From NCBI GenBank assembly GCA_028287035.1, contig JAQBQL010000020.1, positions 52,216-116,215 on the forward strand: DNA of 64,000 bases, given 5' to 3'. Source of the DNA: Labilithrix sp. Lineage in GTDB: Bacteria > Myxococcota > Polyangia > Polyangiales > Polyangiaceae. Both the position numbers and the translations under genes were made by a program. The notes beneath the pieces are model-generated. The model worked only from the letters and a program-made list of their open reading frames with translations, did not search any database and had not been told where the DNA came from. Shown here in pieces: positions 45,828 through 56,687 of this stretch (within the stretch, counting starts at the first letter, position 1; each line of letters begins with the position of its first letter).

Positions 45828-45932
45828 TCCTCTTCGGTAGGTGGAAGCCCCGAGCGGCCATGAAATATCCGGTTTTCTGCCGCACCGTCCACGTCATTCG
45901 ACGATGAGGCGATCTGCGGCGGGTGCCGAGCG

Positions 45933-47621
45933 TCACTCGCCGTACGTCAGGAGGAGCATGCCCGTCGCGATCACGATGAGCATCGTGACGACGGTGACCC
46001 CCACGAAGACGAGGGCGCGGCTCACGCCCTTCGGCGCGGGACGCGGCCGCCCCGGGGCGGGCGACGGGAGCTGGCCCTGCGCCTGCGCGCGGGAGACCGC
46101 CTCGGAACGGCCGGTGTCGATGGCGCTCGCCGTGACGTGGTGGGCGATGGGCACGGGGCCGCTCGGTCGCGGCGGCCCCGTCGGCGTGAGCTGCTGGGGC
46201 GTCTGCGGGCCGAAGGACTTCTTCATGCCGAACGACGCCGGCTCGGTCCTCGGGCCCCGCGAGTCGGGCGCGCGGGGCTCACGCTCCATGATGAGCGTGC
46301 CGCCGTCGTAAGGCATGTCGAGCGACACCGGAGGCGCCGGGGTCGTGCGGATCGGAGGCGGCGTCGTGCGCGCCGGGGCAGCGGAGGGCCCGGGGCGCGG
46401 CGGGCGCGGCGGTGTCGAGGTCACCGGACGAGGCACCGCGGGCGCCTGCGAGGGGGCGCTCGGGCGTCCGCTCGTGCGCGGCGGCTGCGGCGCTCCTGAG
46501 GCGGGCGCCACGCCTTTGGGCCGGTCCGTCGCCTCGGCGCCGCCGCGGGCGAGGGTGTCGTCGTCGAAGTCGGCGCCGTGCGCGGGGCCAGCCGATGCCG
46601 GAGGGCGCTGACGCCACCGCGCGGACGCGGAGTCGACGAGCTCCTCGGGATCGAGCTCCTCGATGAACATCGGATCCTCATAGAGGGTGGGCCCGTCCGA
46701 CACGGGCTCGATGTCCGGGATGCTGCGGCGCGAGACGGTCCCGGGCGAGGTCTTGCCGGACACGCTGCGGAGCGCGAGCTGCATGGTCCGCGCGTTGGGC
46801 CACCGATCCTTCTTGTCGAAGGCGACCGCGCGATCGACCACGTCGACGAGCCGCGGCGGCAGCCCCGAGGCGACCGCGGCGAGCGAGCGTGGCTGGAGGT
46901 TCGCCGCCGCGACGAGCATCTCGGCGGCGCTCGAGCCGGCGTGCACGGGCTCGCCCGAGAGCAGCGTGAAGAGCGTCGCGCCGGCCGCCCAGATGTCGGT
47001 CTGCGCGTCGACCTGGGCGCGGTTGCCGACCGCCTGCTCGGGCGACATGAAGCCCGGCGTGCCGAGCAGGAAGCCCGTCGCCGTCACGTCGGGGCGGAAG
47101 GCCGAGCGCATCTGCGCGAAGCCGAAGTCGAGGACCTTGAGCCGGCCCTCCTTCGTGACGAAGAGGTTGTCGGGCTTGATGTCACGGTGGACGATGCCCT
47201 TGTCGTGCGCCGCCGCGAGCACGTCGAGCAGCTGCTCGCCGACCTCGAACACGTCGGGCAGCGGCAGGGTCCCGCCCTTGCGCACGCGCCGCGTCTCGAG
47301 GAGCTCGCCCTCGAGCAGCTCCATGACGAGGTAGGCGTGCCCGTCCTCGCTCGTGTCGTCGTCGATGATGCGGACGACCCCCGGGTGGTTCACCTGGTTC
47401 GCGGCGTAGCCCTCCTGGAGGAAGCGACTGCGCGTGTCGGCATCGCGCGAGAACTCGGGATGGAGCACCTTGATGGCGGCGCGGCTCCCGTTGTTCTGGT
47501 GGGTCGCCGCGTAGACGGTGCCGACGCCGCCGCGCGAGATCCGCGCGTCGATGCGCCAGCGATCGCGCAGCACGCGCCCGATCCAGCGTCGTCCTTCGCG
47601 ACCTTCTGCCGAGGGATTCAT
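45933..47621 (-). CDS. Membrane Ser/Thr protein kinase
   Basis: A 562-residue Hanks-type kinase from ATG 47621. The catalytic domain (~15-280) has glycine loop ISRGGVGTVYAA, Lys in AAIKVLH, HRDIKPDN catalytic loop, LDFGFAQ (DFG), and GTPGFMSPEQ activation segment. A ~230-residue Pro/Ser/Arg-rich linker leads to one membrane helix (ALVFVGVTVVTMLIVIATGM) four residues from the end, so nothing folded lies outside the cytoplasm. Myxobacteria have many such kinases. It follows by 20 bp the Pro-rich tail-anchored gene, its likely partner or substrate (inference). Confidence 0.92.
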   Translation of the reverse strand: MNPSAEGREGRRWIGRVLRDRWRIDARISRGGVGTVYAATHQNNGSRAAIKVLHPEFSRDADTRSRFLQEGYAANQVNHPGVVRIIDDDTSEDGHAYLVMELLEGELLETRRVRKGGTLPLPDVFEVGEQLLDVLAAAHDKGIVHRDIKPDNLFVTKEGRLKVLDFGFAQMRSAFRPDVTATGFLLGTPGFMSPEQAVGNRAQVDAQTDIWAAGATLFTLLSGEPVHAGSSAAEMLVAAANLQPRSLAAVASGLPPRLVDVVDRAVAFDKKDRWPNARTMQLALRSVSGKTSPGTVSRRSIPDIEPVSDGPTLYEDPMFIEELDPEELVDSASARWRQRPPASAGPAHGADFDDDTLARGGAEATDRPKGVAPASGAPQPPRTSGRPSAPSQAPAVPRPVTSTPPRPPRPGPSAAPARTTPPPIRTTPAPPVSLDMPYDGGTLIMEREPRAPDSRGPRTEPASFGMKKSFGPQTPQQLTPTGPPRPSGPVPIAHHVTASAIDTGRSEAVSRAQAQGQLPSPAPGRPRPAPKGVSRALVFVGVTVVTMLIVIATGMLLLTYGE

Positions 47622-47641
47622 GACGACGCGCGCGGTCTCCG

Positions 47642-48829
47642 TCAGCCCTTCGAGGTGATGAAGAGGACCACGCCCACGATGAAGATGGCGAAGCAGACGA
47701 AGCCGACGCCGGCGAGGAGCATCACCTGCGGGGTGATCTGGAACCGCGGGGACGGCGGCGCGGGAGGCGCGAGGGGCGCCGGGTACCCGGGTCCGCCGTG
47801 CGGCGCGCCGAAGCCGTGCGGAGGTTGCGGCTGCTGCGCGAGCCACGGTGCGGGCGCGGTGCCCGGCTGCTGCATCGAGAGCGGCGCGCCGTACGGGGGG
47901 GATGGCCACGGCGCGGCGCCCGGCTGGGGATAAGGATTGCCCTGCCCCTGCCACGCGGCCTGGGGCGCGCCGAACATCGGTGACGACGGCAGGAGCGGAT
48001 CGGGGATGGGCCCCGCATACGGCGGAGGACCACCATGCAATCCGGCGACGCCCGCCGGGATGCGCGGCTGCGATCCGGGGCGTGGCCCGCCCTGGGGAGG
48101 CAGCGCGGGGCCGAGGCTCGCGTAGGCGCTCGCCGAGGCTCCGGGGACCGCCTCGAACGTGCCCGGCGCGATGGCGAGCGTCGCCTCGTCGCCGACCGCT
48201 CCCTGCCCCACGACGACGCTCGCCATCTGGGCCGCGCGCGTCGTCTCGTCGCCGTCCTCGGGGGACGAGAGGTCGGGCAGCGGCTCGTCGTCCTCGTCCT
48301 TGGCGGGCGGAGGTCCGAGGTCGGGCCGCGAGCCCCGCGCTGCGTTCTTCTCGGCGACGCGCGCTTGCGGCTGCGGTTGCGGCTGCGGTGCCGAGCCGCC
48401 CAGCATCGTCGGCCCGTCGTCCTCGTCCTCGTCGTCCTCCGCGGGACCGAAGTCGGGCTCGGGGCCGAAGTCCGGGTCGGTGGGCGAGCCGCGCCGCGAC
48501 GAGGGCGGCGGGTCGGCGGAGCTCGGCAGCCTCGGCGAGGAGCCGACGCGCGGCAGCGACTTCATGAAGTCGGCGGGGTTCAGGCCGACGAGCGTGGCCT
48601 TGGGCGCCATCTTCGTCCCGAGCGGACGTACCGCTCCGACCGAGCCCATGGGCTTCGGTGGGTTGGGCGGGGCCGGAGGGGCAGCGGCCGCGGGCGGAGG
48701 CGCCGCGGGCGGAGGCGGCACCGAGATCGGTGACGGGATGTTGCTCTCGAAGGCCGGCGAGGACGTCGCGAGCGTGCGCGCGCCGTCGTCGTCATCCCAC
48801 GGGCTGTCGTCTTCCTTTTCGTCGTTCAC
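47642..48829 (-). CDS. Pro-rich, acidic tail-anchored protein
   Basis: A 395-residue low-complexity protein. An acidic N-terminus (NDEKEDDSPWDDDDGARTLA) precedes Pro/Ala-rich stretches, a second acidic block (PAEDDEDEDDGPTMLGG), and a Pro/Gly/Gln-rich region. It ends in one membrane helix (VMLLAGVGFVCFAIFIVGVV). Short Thr/Ser motifs such as GPTML and GARTLA recall FHA-binding or kinase-substrate sites, which would suit the Ser/Thr kinase encoded 20 bp downstream. No catalytic domain is present. It starts at GTG 48829. The reading frame is supported by membrane-helix placement rather than homology. Confidence 0.65.
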   Translation of the reverse strand: MNDEKEDDSPWDDDDGARTLATSSPAFESNIPSPISVPPPPAAPPPAAAAPPAPPNPPKPMGSVGAVRPLGTKMAPKATLVGLNPADFMKSLPRVGSSPRLPSSADPPPSSRRGSPTDPDFGPEPDFGPAEDDEDEDDGPTMLGGSAPQPQPQPQARVAEKNAARGSRPDLGPPPAKDEDDEPLPDLSSPEDGDETTRAAQMASVVVGQGAVGDEATLAIAPGTFEAVPGASASAYASLGPALPPQGGPRPGSQPRIPAGVAGLHGGPPPYAGPIPDPLLPSSPMFGAPQAAWQGQGNPYPQPGAAPWPSPPYGAPLSMQQPGTAPAPWLAQQPQPPHGFGAPHGGPGYPAPLAPPAPPSPRFQITPQVMLLAGVGFVCFAIFIVGVVLFITSKG

Positions 48830-48927
48830 GGAACGTCAGGCGGCAAGAGCAGGCAGGGAACCCCACCGCATCGACGAGGATACCCGGGGCACGACGCCGC
48901 GTAGAGCTTTTGCGTACCTTTCTGAGG

Positions 48928-49656
48928 TCAGCGGAGGCCGAGGCGTCGCCGCAGGCGCCTTGCGCTCTGCCGCGATACGTCGACGCGTTTTCCCGTGGAA
49001 AGACACGCCACGTACCCACCCGACCCCACCGAATCGAGCCGCTCGACGTGGTCCAGGTTGACGATCGCCCGCCGGTGGACCCGCTCGAAGGGACCTTTCG
49101 GCAGCTTCTCCTCGAGGTCCTGGAGCGTGTCGTCCGTCAGGATGGACCGCGCCGCGGTGTGCACCGTCACGAGCGAGCCGTCGAAGGTGGCGTGCGTCAC
49201 GTCGCCCGGGCTGACGAGGGCCGCGCCGGCGTGGGTCGCGATGGCGAGCTTGCTCGGCCTGCTCTCGACCGTGGGCACTGCAGCGGCCCGGTCGAGCGAG
49301 GTACGTGCGCGAGCGAGCGCCCGCGAGAGGCGCGCATCGTCGACGGGCTTCATCAGGTAGTCGACCGCGCCGAGGTCGAACGCCTGGACCGCGTGCTCGG
49401 GATGCGCCGTGAGGAAGATGACGTACGGACGGTCCTCGGGCATCGCGAGCACGGTGTCGAGGCCACTCTGGCCCGGCATGTTGATGTCCAGGATGGCGAC
49501 GTCCACGTCCTCCTCGCGAAGCCGCGCCAGCACCTCTTCCCCGCTCTCGCACTCGAACGTCGCCTCGATACCGGGCATCTCGCCGAGCAGGCGGAGCACG
49601 CGCCGGCGGGCCATGAGCTCGTCGTCGCAGACGAGGACGCGCAGCGGGAACGACAT
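48928..49656 (-). CDS. LytTR-family response regulator
   Basis: A 242-residue response regulator. The receiver domain (~5-120) has the acidic pair in LVCDDE, phospho-acceptor Asp in VAILDINMPGQSG, Thr in VIFLTAHPEHA, and Lys in YLMKPVDD. The ~140-242 region is a LytTR DNA-binding domain (FERVHRRAIVNLDHVERLDS, YVACLSTGKRVDVSRQSARR). The histidine kinase gene lies 16 bp upstream, so the pair is a complete two-component system of the AlgZR/LytSR type. Targets are unknown. Confidence 0.93.
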   Translation of the reverse strand: MSFPLRVLVCDDELMARRRVLRLLGEMPGIEATFECESGEEVLARLREEDVDVAILDINMPGQSGLDTVLAMPEDRPYVIFLTAHPEHAVQAFDLGAVDYLMKPVDDARLSRALARARTSLDRAAAVPTVESRPSKLAIATHAGAALVSPGDVTHATFDGSLVTVHTAARSILTDDTLQDLEEKLPKGPFERVHRRAIVNLDHVERLDSVGSGGYVACLSTGKRVDVSRQSARRLRRRLGLR

Positions 49657-49672
49657 GGCGCGAACGTACCGG

Positions 49673-50779
49673 TCAACCCGCCGCCGGGCCAGCGCGCCCG
49701 AGCAGCGCCCGCGGCACCACCACGACGGCCCGCGTGCGGTCGTCGCCGTCCTGCTCGATGGCGAAGGTGGCGCCCGCGCCGCCGTACGCGAGGGCGAGGC
49801 GCCGGCGGACGATGTCGAGCCCGCTGCCCCCCTCGCGCGGCCCGGTGAACGCGCCGGGGTTCGACAGCTCGATGCGCACGAGCTCCCCGACGAGACGCAC
49901 CGCGACGCGCACCTCGCCGCGATGACGCGCCAGCGGGCCGTGCTTCATCGCGTTCTCGGCGAGCGGGAGCAGCAGCATCGGCGGCACCTCGAGCTCCGGG
50001 AGCGGCTCCGGCAGATCGAAGCGCACGGTGAAGAGCGACGGATCACGGACGCCGTGCAGCGTGAACAGCGCCCGCGCGAGATCGAGCTCCTTCGCGAGCG
50101 GCCAGGCCTGCGCGGAGATGCCGGTCATCATGGTGCGGAGCATCGACGACAGCTGGAGGATGGCGTTCTCGGCGACGAGCCCGTCCTCGCGGCACCACTC
50201 GGCGATGGCATTGAGGGTGTTGAACAGGAAGTGCGGGTCGAGATGGCTGCGCAGCGCAATGAGCTGCGCGTGCTCGGCCTCGCGCTCCAGCGCCTCGCCG
50301 CGGGCGCGCTCGCGGCGGAGGTGCTCCTCGAGCTCGATGTCCCGCGCGAGCCCCCAGCCGCCGACCCAGAAGAGCGCCACGCAGACGGCGAGGCTCGGCG
50401 TGGACGTGAGGAACGTCCGGCCCGCGCCGATCATCGTGGGTAGCGCGCGCCCGATGCCGAGCACGAGGCTCGCGCCGACCACCGCATACGCGAGCGCCTT
50501 GGCGAGGACGAGCAGCGGCGCGTCCACCGCCGGACCATCCATCGGGAAGAGGGACCGCCAGAGCGAAGGGCCGACGAGCAGGAAGCTCCCGCACATCAGC
50601 AGCGCGAGCGGCACCGCAACCGCGTCCCGGCTGTAGGCGTCCTGGATGAGCGTGAGCGGCAGCACCACGAGCGCGATCGGAAGGGCCCGACGCGGCGCGA
50701 GCAGCCCGCGCACCGTCGAGCGGAGCACCCCCGTCCCGTCGCGGGGCGGCTCGGGTCGTCGTGCGCGAGCGTCGTTCAC
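49673..50779 (-). CDS. LytS/YehU-type sensor histidine kinase
   Basis: A 368-residue membrane kinase from GTG 50779 (VNDARARRPEPPRDG); GTG 50809 is an alternative. About four N-terminal membrane helices (ALPIALVVLPLTLIQD, PLALLMCGSFLLVG, LAKALAYAVVGASLVLGIG, LAVCVALFWVGGWGLA) form a simple sensor. The phosphorylation site is in LRSHLDPHFLFNTLNAIAEW (His_kinase family). The ATPase region follows (LLLPLAENAMKHG, GSGLDIVRRRLALAYG). It forms an operon with the LytTR regulator. Confidence 0.9.
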   Translation of the reverse strand: MNDARARRPEPPRDGTGVLRSTVRGLLAPRRALPIALVVLPLTLIQDAYSRDAVAVPLALLMCGSFLLVGPSLWRSLFPMDGPAVDAPLLVLAKALAYAVVGASLVLGIGRALPTMIGAGRTFLTSTPSLAVCVALFWVGGWGLARDIELEEHLRRERARGEALEREAEHAQLIALRSHLDPHFLFNTLNAIAEWCREDGLVAENAILQLSSMLRTMMTGISAQAWPLAKELDLARALFTLHGVRDPSLFTVRFDLPEPLPELEVPPMLLLPLAENAMKHGPLARHRGEVRVAVRLVGELVRIELSNPGAFTGPREGGSGLDIVRRRLALAYGGAGATFAIEQDGDDRTRAVVVVPRALLGRAGPAAG

Positions 50780-50865
50780 CGGCTGCGATCCTACCCGCAA
50801 TTGCGGCACCCTTGCCCGCCGCGCAACGGCCGCGAGCCCGCCCGCATCGGTCCGCGGGAGGCATC

Positions 50866-51894
50866 ATGAAATACAATCTGCTCGGCAGCACCGGTCTCTA
50901 CGTCTCCGAGCTCTGTCTCGGCACCATGACCTTCGGCGGAAAGGGCTTCTGGGAGGTCGTCGGCACGCTCGGCGAGAAGGAGGTCGAGTCGATCCTCGGC
51001 ACCTCGCTCGACGCGGGCGTGAACTTCGTCGACACGGCGGACGTCTACTCCGAGGGCGAGTCCGAGATCCTGACCGGCAAGGCCATCCGCTCGCTCGGTC
51101 GTCCGCGCGAGCAGCTCGTCGTCGCCACGAAGGTGCGCGGTCGCACGGGCCCCGGCCCGAACCAGGTCGGGCTCTCGCGCGCGCACATCCACGCGAGCAT
51201 CGACGCGAGCCTGAAGCGCCTGCAGCTCGACCACGTCGATCTCTACCAGATCCACGGCGTCGACCCGACCACCCCCATCGAGGAGACGGTGCGCGCGCTC
51301 GACGACGTCGTCCGCGCCGGCAAGGCACGCTACGTGGGCTTCAGCAACCTGCCGGCATGGCTCGCGATGAAGGCGATCGGCTTTGCCGACGCGAACGGGC
51401 TCGCCCGCTTCCAGAGCGCGCAGGTGTACTACTCGATCGCCGGCCGCGACATCGAGCGCGAGATCGTCCCGCTGGCGCAGCACGAGAAGATCGCGATCCT
51501 GCCGTGGAGCCCGCTCGCCGGTGGCCTCCTGTCCGGCAAGTTCGATCCCAGCAAGCAGGGTCCCGAAGGCGCGCGCCGGTCGTCGTTCGACTTCCCGCCC
51601 GTCGACAAGGAGCGCCTGCCCAACGTGCTCGGCGCGCTCCGCAAGGTCTCCGAGGTGACCGGCCTGTCGGTCGCGCGCATCGCGCTCGCGTGGCATCTCA
51701 CGCGGCCGTTCGTCACGAGCGTCATCATCGGCGCGAAGAACAAGGAGCAGCTCGCCGACAACCTGGCCGCCACCGAGGTGACGCTCGACCGCGAGCTGCT
51801 CGCGATGCTCGACGACGCGAGCGCTCTCCCCCCGGAGTACCCGGGGTGGATGGTGGAGTTCCAGAACCGCGAGCCGCGGCTGCCGCCCCGCTAG
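50866..51894 (+). CDS. Aldo/keto reductase
   Basis: A 342-residue NADPH-dependent oxidoreductase of the AKR fold. The active-site tetrad is visible: Asp and Tyr in FVDTADVYSEGESE, Lys in VVATKVRGRTG, and His in LYQIHGVD. NADP-binding segments near the C-terminus are PWSPLAGGLLSGKF and SVIIGAKNKEQLADNL. It resembles YajO/YhdN-type AKRs. ATG 50866 is preceded by GGGAGG. It converges on the small membrane protein gene, overlapping by 4 bp. The substrate is unknown. Confidence 0.92.
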   Translation: MKYNLLGSTGLYVSELCLGTMTFGGKGFWEVVGTLGEKEVESILGTSLDAGVNFVDTADVYSEGESEILTGKAIRSLGRPREQLVVATKVRGRTGPGPNQVGLSRAHIHASIDASLKRLQLDHVDLYQIHGVDPTTPIEETVRALDDVVRAGKARYVGFSNLPAWLAMKAIGFADANGLARFQSAQVYYSIAGRDIEREIVPLAQHEKIAILPWSPLAGGLLSGKFDPSKQGPEGARRSSFDFPPVDKERLPNVLGALRKVSEVTGLSVARIALAWHLTRPFVTSVIIGAKNKEQLADNLAATEVTLDRELLAMLDDASALPPEYPGWMVEFQNREPRLPPR

Positions 51895-52358
51895 GCGAAC
51901 GGAACCTCGGGCGCCTGCTCACGGTACATGGGGGTCTCCCGCCACATCGGCAGCGTGCGCTCGAGCCAGGGACCGTCCGACGCGAAGTGCAGCTGGGGCC
52001 CCGCGGCGTTGCGGACCATCATCGTGGGCTCGGCGGTGCGGCGGAGGACCTTCGTGAAGCCCGTGACCTCTTCCCAGCGCAGCGCGCCGACGAGGACCCC
52101 ACCGTTCTTGATGGCAAGGAGCCGCCGGTTGGTGATCGCCTGCGCGTCCGGCTCCTTCGTCATGTCCTTGAACACCGCATAGAGCATGAAGAGGCCGACG
52201 ACGAAGGGCGCCAGCAGGACGCCGACCGCGATGCGCGACACGCGCCGGCCCGTGTGGTCGATGCGCCTGAAGTAGATCACGCGCTCGCCCGGCTCGAGCG
52301 GTGCTCCGCAGACCCACCGGGCCGCGACCTGCATCCCGTGGTGGGGATAGTGCATCAT
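51891..52358 (-). CDS. Small membrane protein, PH-like (bPH) domain
   Basis: A 155-residue protein with a hydrophobic segment (RIAVGVLLAPFVVGLFMLYA) near residue 50 and a following beta-rich stretch (AITNRRLLAIKNGGVLVGAL, WEEVTGFTKVLRR) that resembles the bacterial PH domain: the T-N-x-R-L pattern is typical. It is expected at the inner membrane. It overlaps boxD by 4 bp upstream (ATGA), so it is cotranscribed with boxD, though no role in benzoate catabolism is known. Confidence 0.7.
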   Translation of the reverse strand: MMHYPHHGMQVAARWVCGAPLEPGERVIYFRRIDHTGRRVSRIAVGVLLAPFVVGLFMLYAVFKDMTKEPDAQAITNRRLLAIKNGGVLVGALRWEEVTGFTKVLRRTAEPTMMVRNAAGPQLHFASDGPWLERTLPMWRETPMYREQAPEVPFA

Positions 52359-53917
52359 GCGGACACCTTGCCCGCGATCGCCTCGAGGAGGGCGCGGTCG
52401 CCCTGCAGGGCGGTGCGCTGCATGTAGAGGAACATGCCGCGGCGGCCGCCGAGCTCCTCGCCGCCGCCCGCGCGGCCCGGTCCGCCGTGGAGCAGCTGCG
52501 GGAGCGCCATGCCCGGGGGCAGCGACTGGCCGGAGACCTTCGACGAGCCGATGACGAGCCGCCCGTGGTACGGCGCGAGCGCCAGCACGAGCGCGCGGAT
52601 GAACGCCTTGTCGTCGGAGTACGTGCTCGTCACGAGCCCGCCCCCGCCCGCCGCCACGAGACGCGCCACGCCCGCGACGTCGTCGTAGGGCATCACCGTC
52701 GCGACGGGCCCGAACACCTCGTGCGTGTGCACCGCGTCGCCGGGCTCGGGGCTCGCGCAGTGGAGGAGCACGGGGGTCGTGAAGAAACCCTTGCCGGGCG
52801 GAGCGCCGATGGGGCTCGCCTCGGTCGTCGACCCGAAGGCGATGCGCGCGCAGGACTCGAGCAGCTTCACGCCCTCGCGCACGCCGTGGATCTGGCTGGC
52901 CGTGGCGACGGGGCCCATCGTGACGTCGTCACGCGTGGGGTCGCCGACCTTCACCGCCGCGAGCCGCTCCTTCAGCGCCTCGAGCACCGCCTCGACGCGT
53001 GCCGCCGGCACGTAGATGCGCCGCGTGGCCGTGCACTTCTGGCCGGTCTTCTGGGTCATCTCGCGGAAGACGTCACCGACGAAGAGGTTCCACACGTCGG
53101 AGCCCTCCTCGACGTCGGCGCCGAGCACCGCCGCGTTCAGGCTGTCGGCCTCGACGTTGATGTGCGTGCCGTTCCGGAGCACGCTCTTGCCCTCGCGCAG
53201 CTTGCTGGCGGTGCCGCTCGAGCCGGTGAAGGCGATGACGTCCTGCCCGCCCAGGCGATCGAGCAGATCGCCGGAGCTCCCGCACACGAACGAGAGCGCG
53301 CCCTCGGGCAGCAGCTTTTCCTCGACGAAGATCTCCATCATGCGATGCGCCACGTGCGCGGTGCTGGTGCCGGGCTTCGTGATGACCGGCATGCCGGCGA
53401 GCAGCGCGGTCGCCGCCTTCTCGGCAAAGCCCCACGCCGGGAAGTTGAAGGCGTTCACGTGCACCGCAACGCCCTCGCGTGACGTGTACACGTGCTGGCC
53501 GGCGAGACGAGCGCCGCGGCCGATCGCGATGGGCTCGCCGTCGACGAGCAGCGTCGTCGGGCCGAGCTCCGCGCCGAGGTCCGCGTACGCCGCAAGGGTG
53601 CCGGCCGCGCCGTCCACGTCGAACTTCGCGTCGCCACGCGTGCAGCCGCCATTGATCTGGGCGATGGTGAGGAGCTCCTCGCGCTTCGCCTGCATGGCGC
53701 GCGACATGGCGCGGAGCATCTCGCCGCGCTGCGCGAACGTCATCGCACGGAGCGCCGGACCGCCCTTGTCGCGGGCGTCGGCGAGCGTCGCGTCGAAGTC
53801 GATCCCCTCGGTCGACGTCGTCGCGATCACCTCCTCGGTGGCGGGGTTGACCAGCTCGGCGCTCTTGCCGGTGCCCTTGACCCACTTGCCTGCGACGTAG
53901 CTACCGAGCTCGATCAT
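52355..53917 (-). CDS. boxD: 3,4-dehydroadipyl-CoA semialdehyde dehydrogenase (BoxD)
   Basis: A 520-residue aldehyde dehydrogenase that oxidises 3,4-dehydroadipyl-CoA semialdehyde, the product of BoxC, to the acid. Conserved features: [42 protein letters not shown], catalytic Glu in [15 protein letters not shown], catalytic Cys in [15 protein letters not shown], and [15 protein letters not shown]. The N-A-F-N-F-P and Q-K-C-T-A segments match the BoxD/PaaZ-like group. It is near boxR on the same strand (187-bp gap) and overlaps the PH-like gene downstream. Confidence 0.92.
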   Translation of the reverse strand: MIELGSYVAGKWVKGTGKSAELVNPATEEVIATTSTEGIDFDATLADARDKGGPALRAMTFAQRGEMLRAMSRAMQAKREELLTIAQINGGCTRGDAKFDVDGAAGTLAAYADLGAELGPTTLLVDGEPIAIGRGARLAGQHVYTSREGVAVHVNAFNFPAWGFAEKAATALLAGMPVITKPGTSTAHVAHRMMEIFVEEKLLPEGALSFVCGSSGDLLDRLGGQDVIAFTGSSGTASKLREGKSVLRNGTHINVEADSLNAAVLGADVEEGSDVWNLFVGDVFREMTQKTGQKCTATRRIYVPAARVEAVLEALKERLAAVKVGDPTRDDVTMGPVATASQIHGVREGVKLLESCARIAFGSTTEASPIGAPPGKGFFTTPVLLHCASPEPGDAVHTHEVFGPVATVMPYDDVAGVARLVAAGGGGLVTSTYSDDKAFIRALVLALAPYHGRLVIGSSKVSGQSLPPGMALPQLLHGGPGRAGGGEELGGRRGMFLYMQRTALQGDRALLEAIAGKVSA

Positions 53918-54104
53918 GACTCTCCTTTGGTCCCGGCGCTGGGCCAGGCACGATGAATACGAGACGCTAGACTGTGGTGATGCGGTTCGAGGACGACGCC
54001 CCGGTCGCGCACGAGCCGCACCGTAGCAAGGCGCCGTTCCGGGCGCAGCCGCCCCGGGCGAAGTGCCTTCGCGCGCTCGTCGCCAGCCGCCCGCCTCGAG
54101 CCCA

Positions 54105-54932
54105 TCACCCGGCCGCGGCGAGCGCCGGAGCGGCCGGCGCGCGATGAATGGAGCGAAGCACCGCGTCGACGACGGCGGGCGGCTTCTTCCCCGAGGTCTC
54201 GATGGTCACGTGAGCGAGCTGGTACAGGGGCGCCCGCGAGGCCAGCAGCGCCCGCAGCTCGTTCATCGCGCGCGGCCGGTCGCGCATCGGCCTGGCGTCG
54301 CCCTGCGCGACGACGCGTGACCAGTGCTCGCGCGGCTCGGCCCTGAGCCACACGGTGCGCGCACGGCTGCGCAGCAGGCCCCAGGTCTCGGGGTCGGTGA
54401 CGATCGACCCGCCCGTCGCGATGACCATCGCCTCGCCGCGGTCGAGCAGGCGGCGCAGCACCTCGCGCTCGATGCCGCGGTAGTAGCGCTCGCCATGGAT
54501 CTCGAAGATCGTGGAGAGCGTCATCTGCGCCTCGCGGACGATGAGCTCGTCCAGCTCGACGAAGGGCACCGCCAGCCGCTCGGCGACGGCCGCGCCGATC
54601 GAGCTCTTGCCGGCGCCGCGCAGGCCGACGAGCGCCACGATGCCCGGCCCGGCCACGGCTCCCGAGGCGCGCGAGGCCGACGTGAGGAGGTCAGCGCCCG
54701 TCGTGCGCAGGCCCTCGGCCACGTCCTCGAGGCGCGCCACCGAGATGTTGCCGTCGCCCGCCTCGAGCTGCACGAGGAAGCGTTCGCTCACGCCCGCGAT
54801 CGTCGCGAGCTGCCGCATGGTCAGGCCGAGCTCGGTGCGCCGAGCGCGGACGGCGGCGCCGAGATCGCGCAGCAGCTTCGCCCGCGGCGGGGCGCGCTTG
54901 GACGGCTTCTTGGATGACGCACTATAGTTCAT
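54105..54932 (-). CDS. boxR: Benzoyl-CoA-responsive transcriptional regulator BoxR
   Basis: A 275-residue regulator of the BzdR/BoxR type. Residues ~20-80 are an XRE helix-turn-helix (RARRTELGLTMRQLATIAGV, SERFLVQLEAGDGNISVARL). The C-terminal part is shikimate-kinase-like (VALVGLRGAGKSSIGAAVAE Walker A, FVELDELIV, VIATGGSIV). In the family this domain binds benzoyl-CoA, and ligand releases repression of box genes. It is divergent from boxC with 69 bp between starts; two ACTATA-containing repeats lie there. Confidence 0.93.
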   Translation of the reverse strand: MNYSASSKKPSKRAPPRAKLLRDLGAAVRARRTELGLTMRQLATIAGVSERFLVQLEAGDGNISVARLEDVAEGLRTTGADLLTSASRASGAVAGPGIVALVGLRGAGKSSIGAAVAERLAVPFVELDELIVREAQMTLSTIFEIHGERYYRGIEREVLRRLLDRGEAMVIATGGSIVTDPETWGLLRSRARTVWLRAEPREHWSRVVAQGDARPMRDRPRAMNELRALLASRAPLYQLAHVTIETSGKKPPAVVDAVLRSIHRAPAAPALAAAG

Positions 54933-54963
54933 GTCGACCGAGCAAGGAGCACTATACTACTTG
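54919..54963. promoter_or_regulatory. Divergent boxR-boxC promoter/operator region with repeated ACTATA sites
   Basis: GCACTATAGTTCATG (54919-54933) and GCACTATACTACTTG (54949-54963) are direct repeats 30 bp apart (about three helical turns). The first contains the palindrome ACTATAGT. On the minus strand the second repeat supplies a TATAGT -10 box with GGGACA 17 bp before it, a good promoter for boxR. On the plus strand the first supplies TATAGT for boxC, with a weaker -35. The placement fits BoxR binding sites controlling both directions; that is inference. Confidence 0.5.
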
Positions 54964-55001
54964 CCCGGGTGGTTGTCCCGGCGTAAGAGAAGTCCATCGC
55001 C

Positions 55002-56669
<1,668 letters not shown>

Positions 56670-56687
56670 GGATAGCGAAGGAGCACC

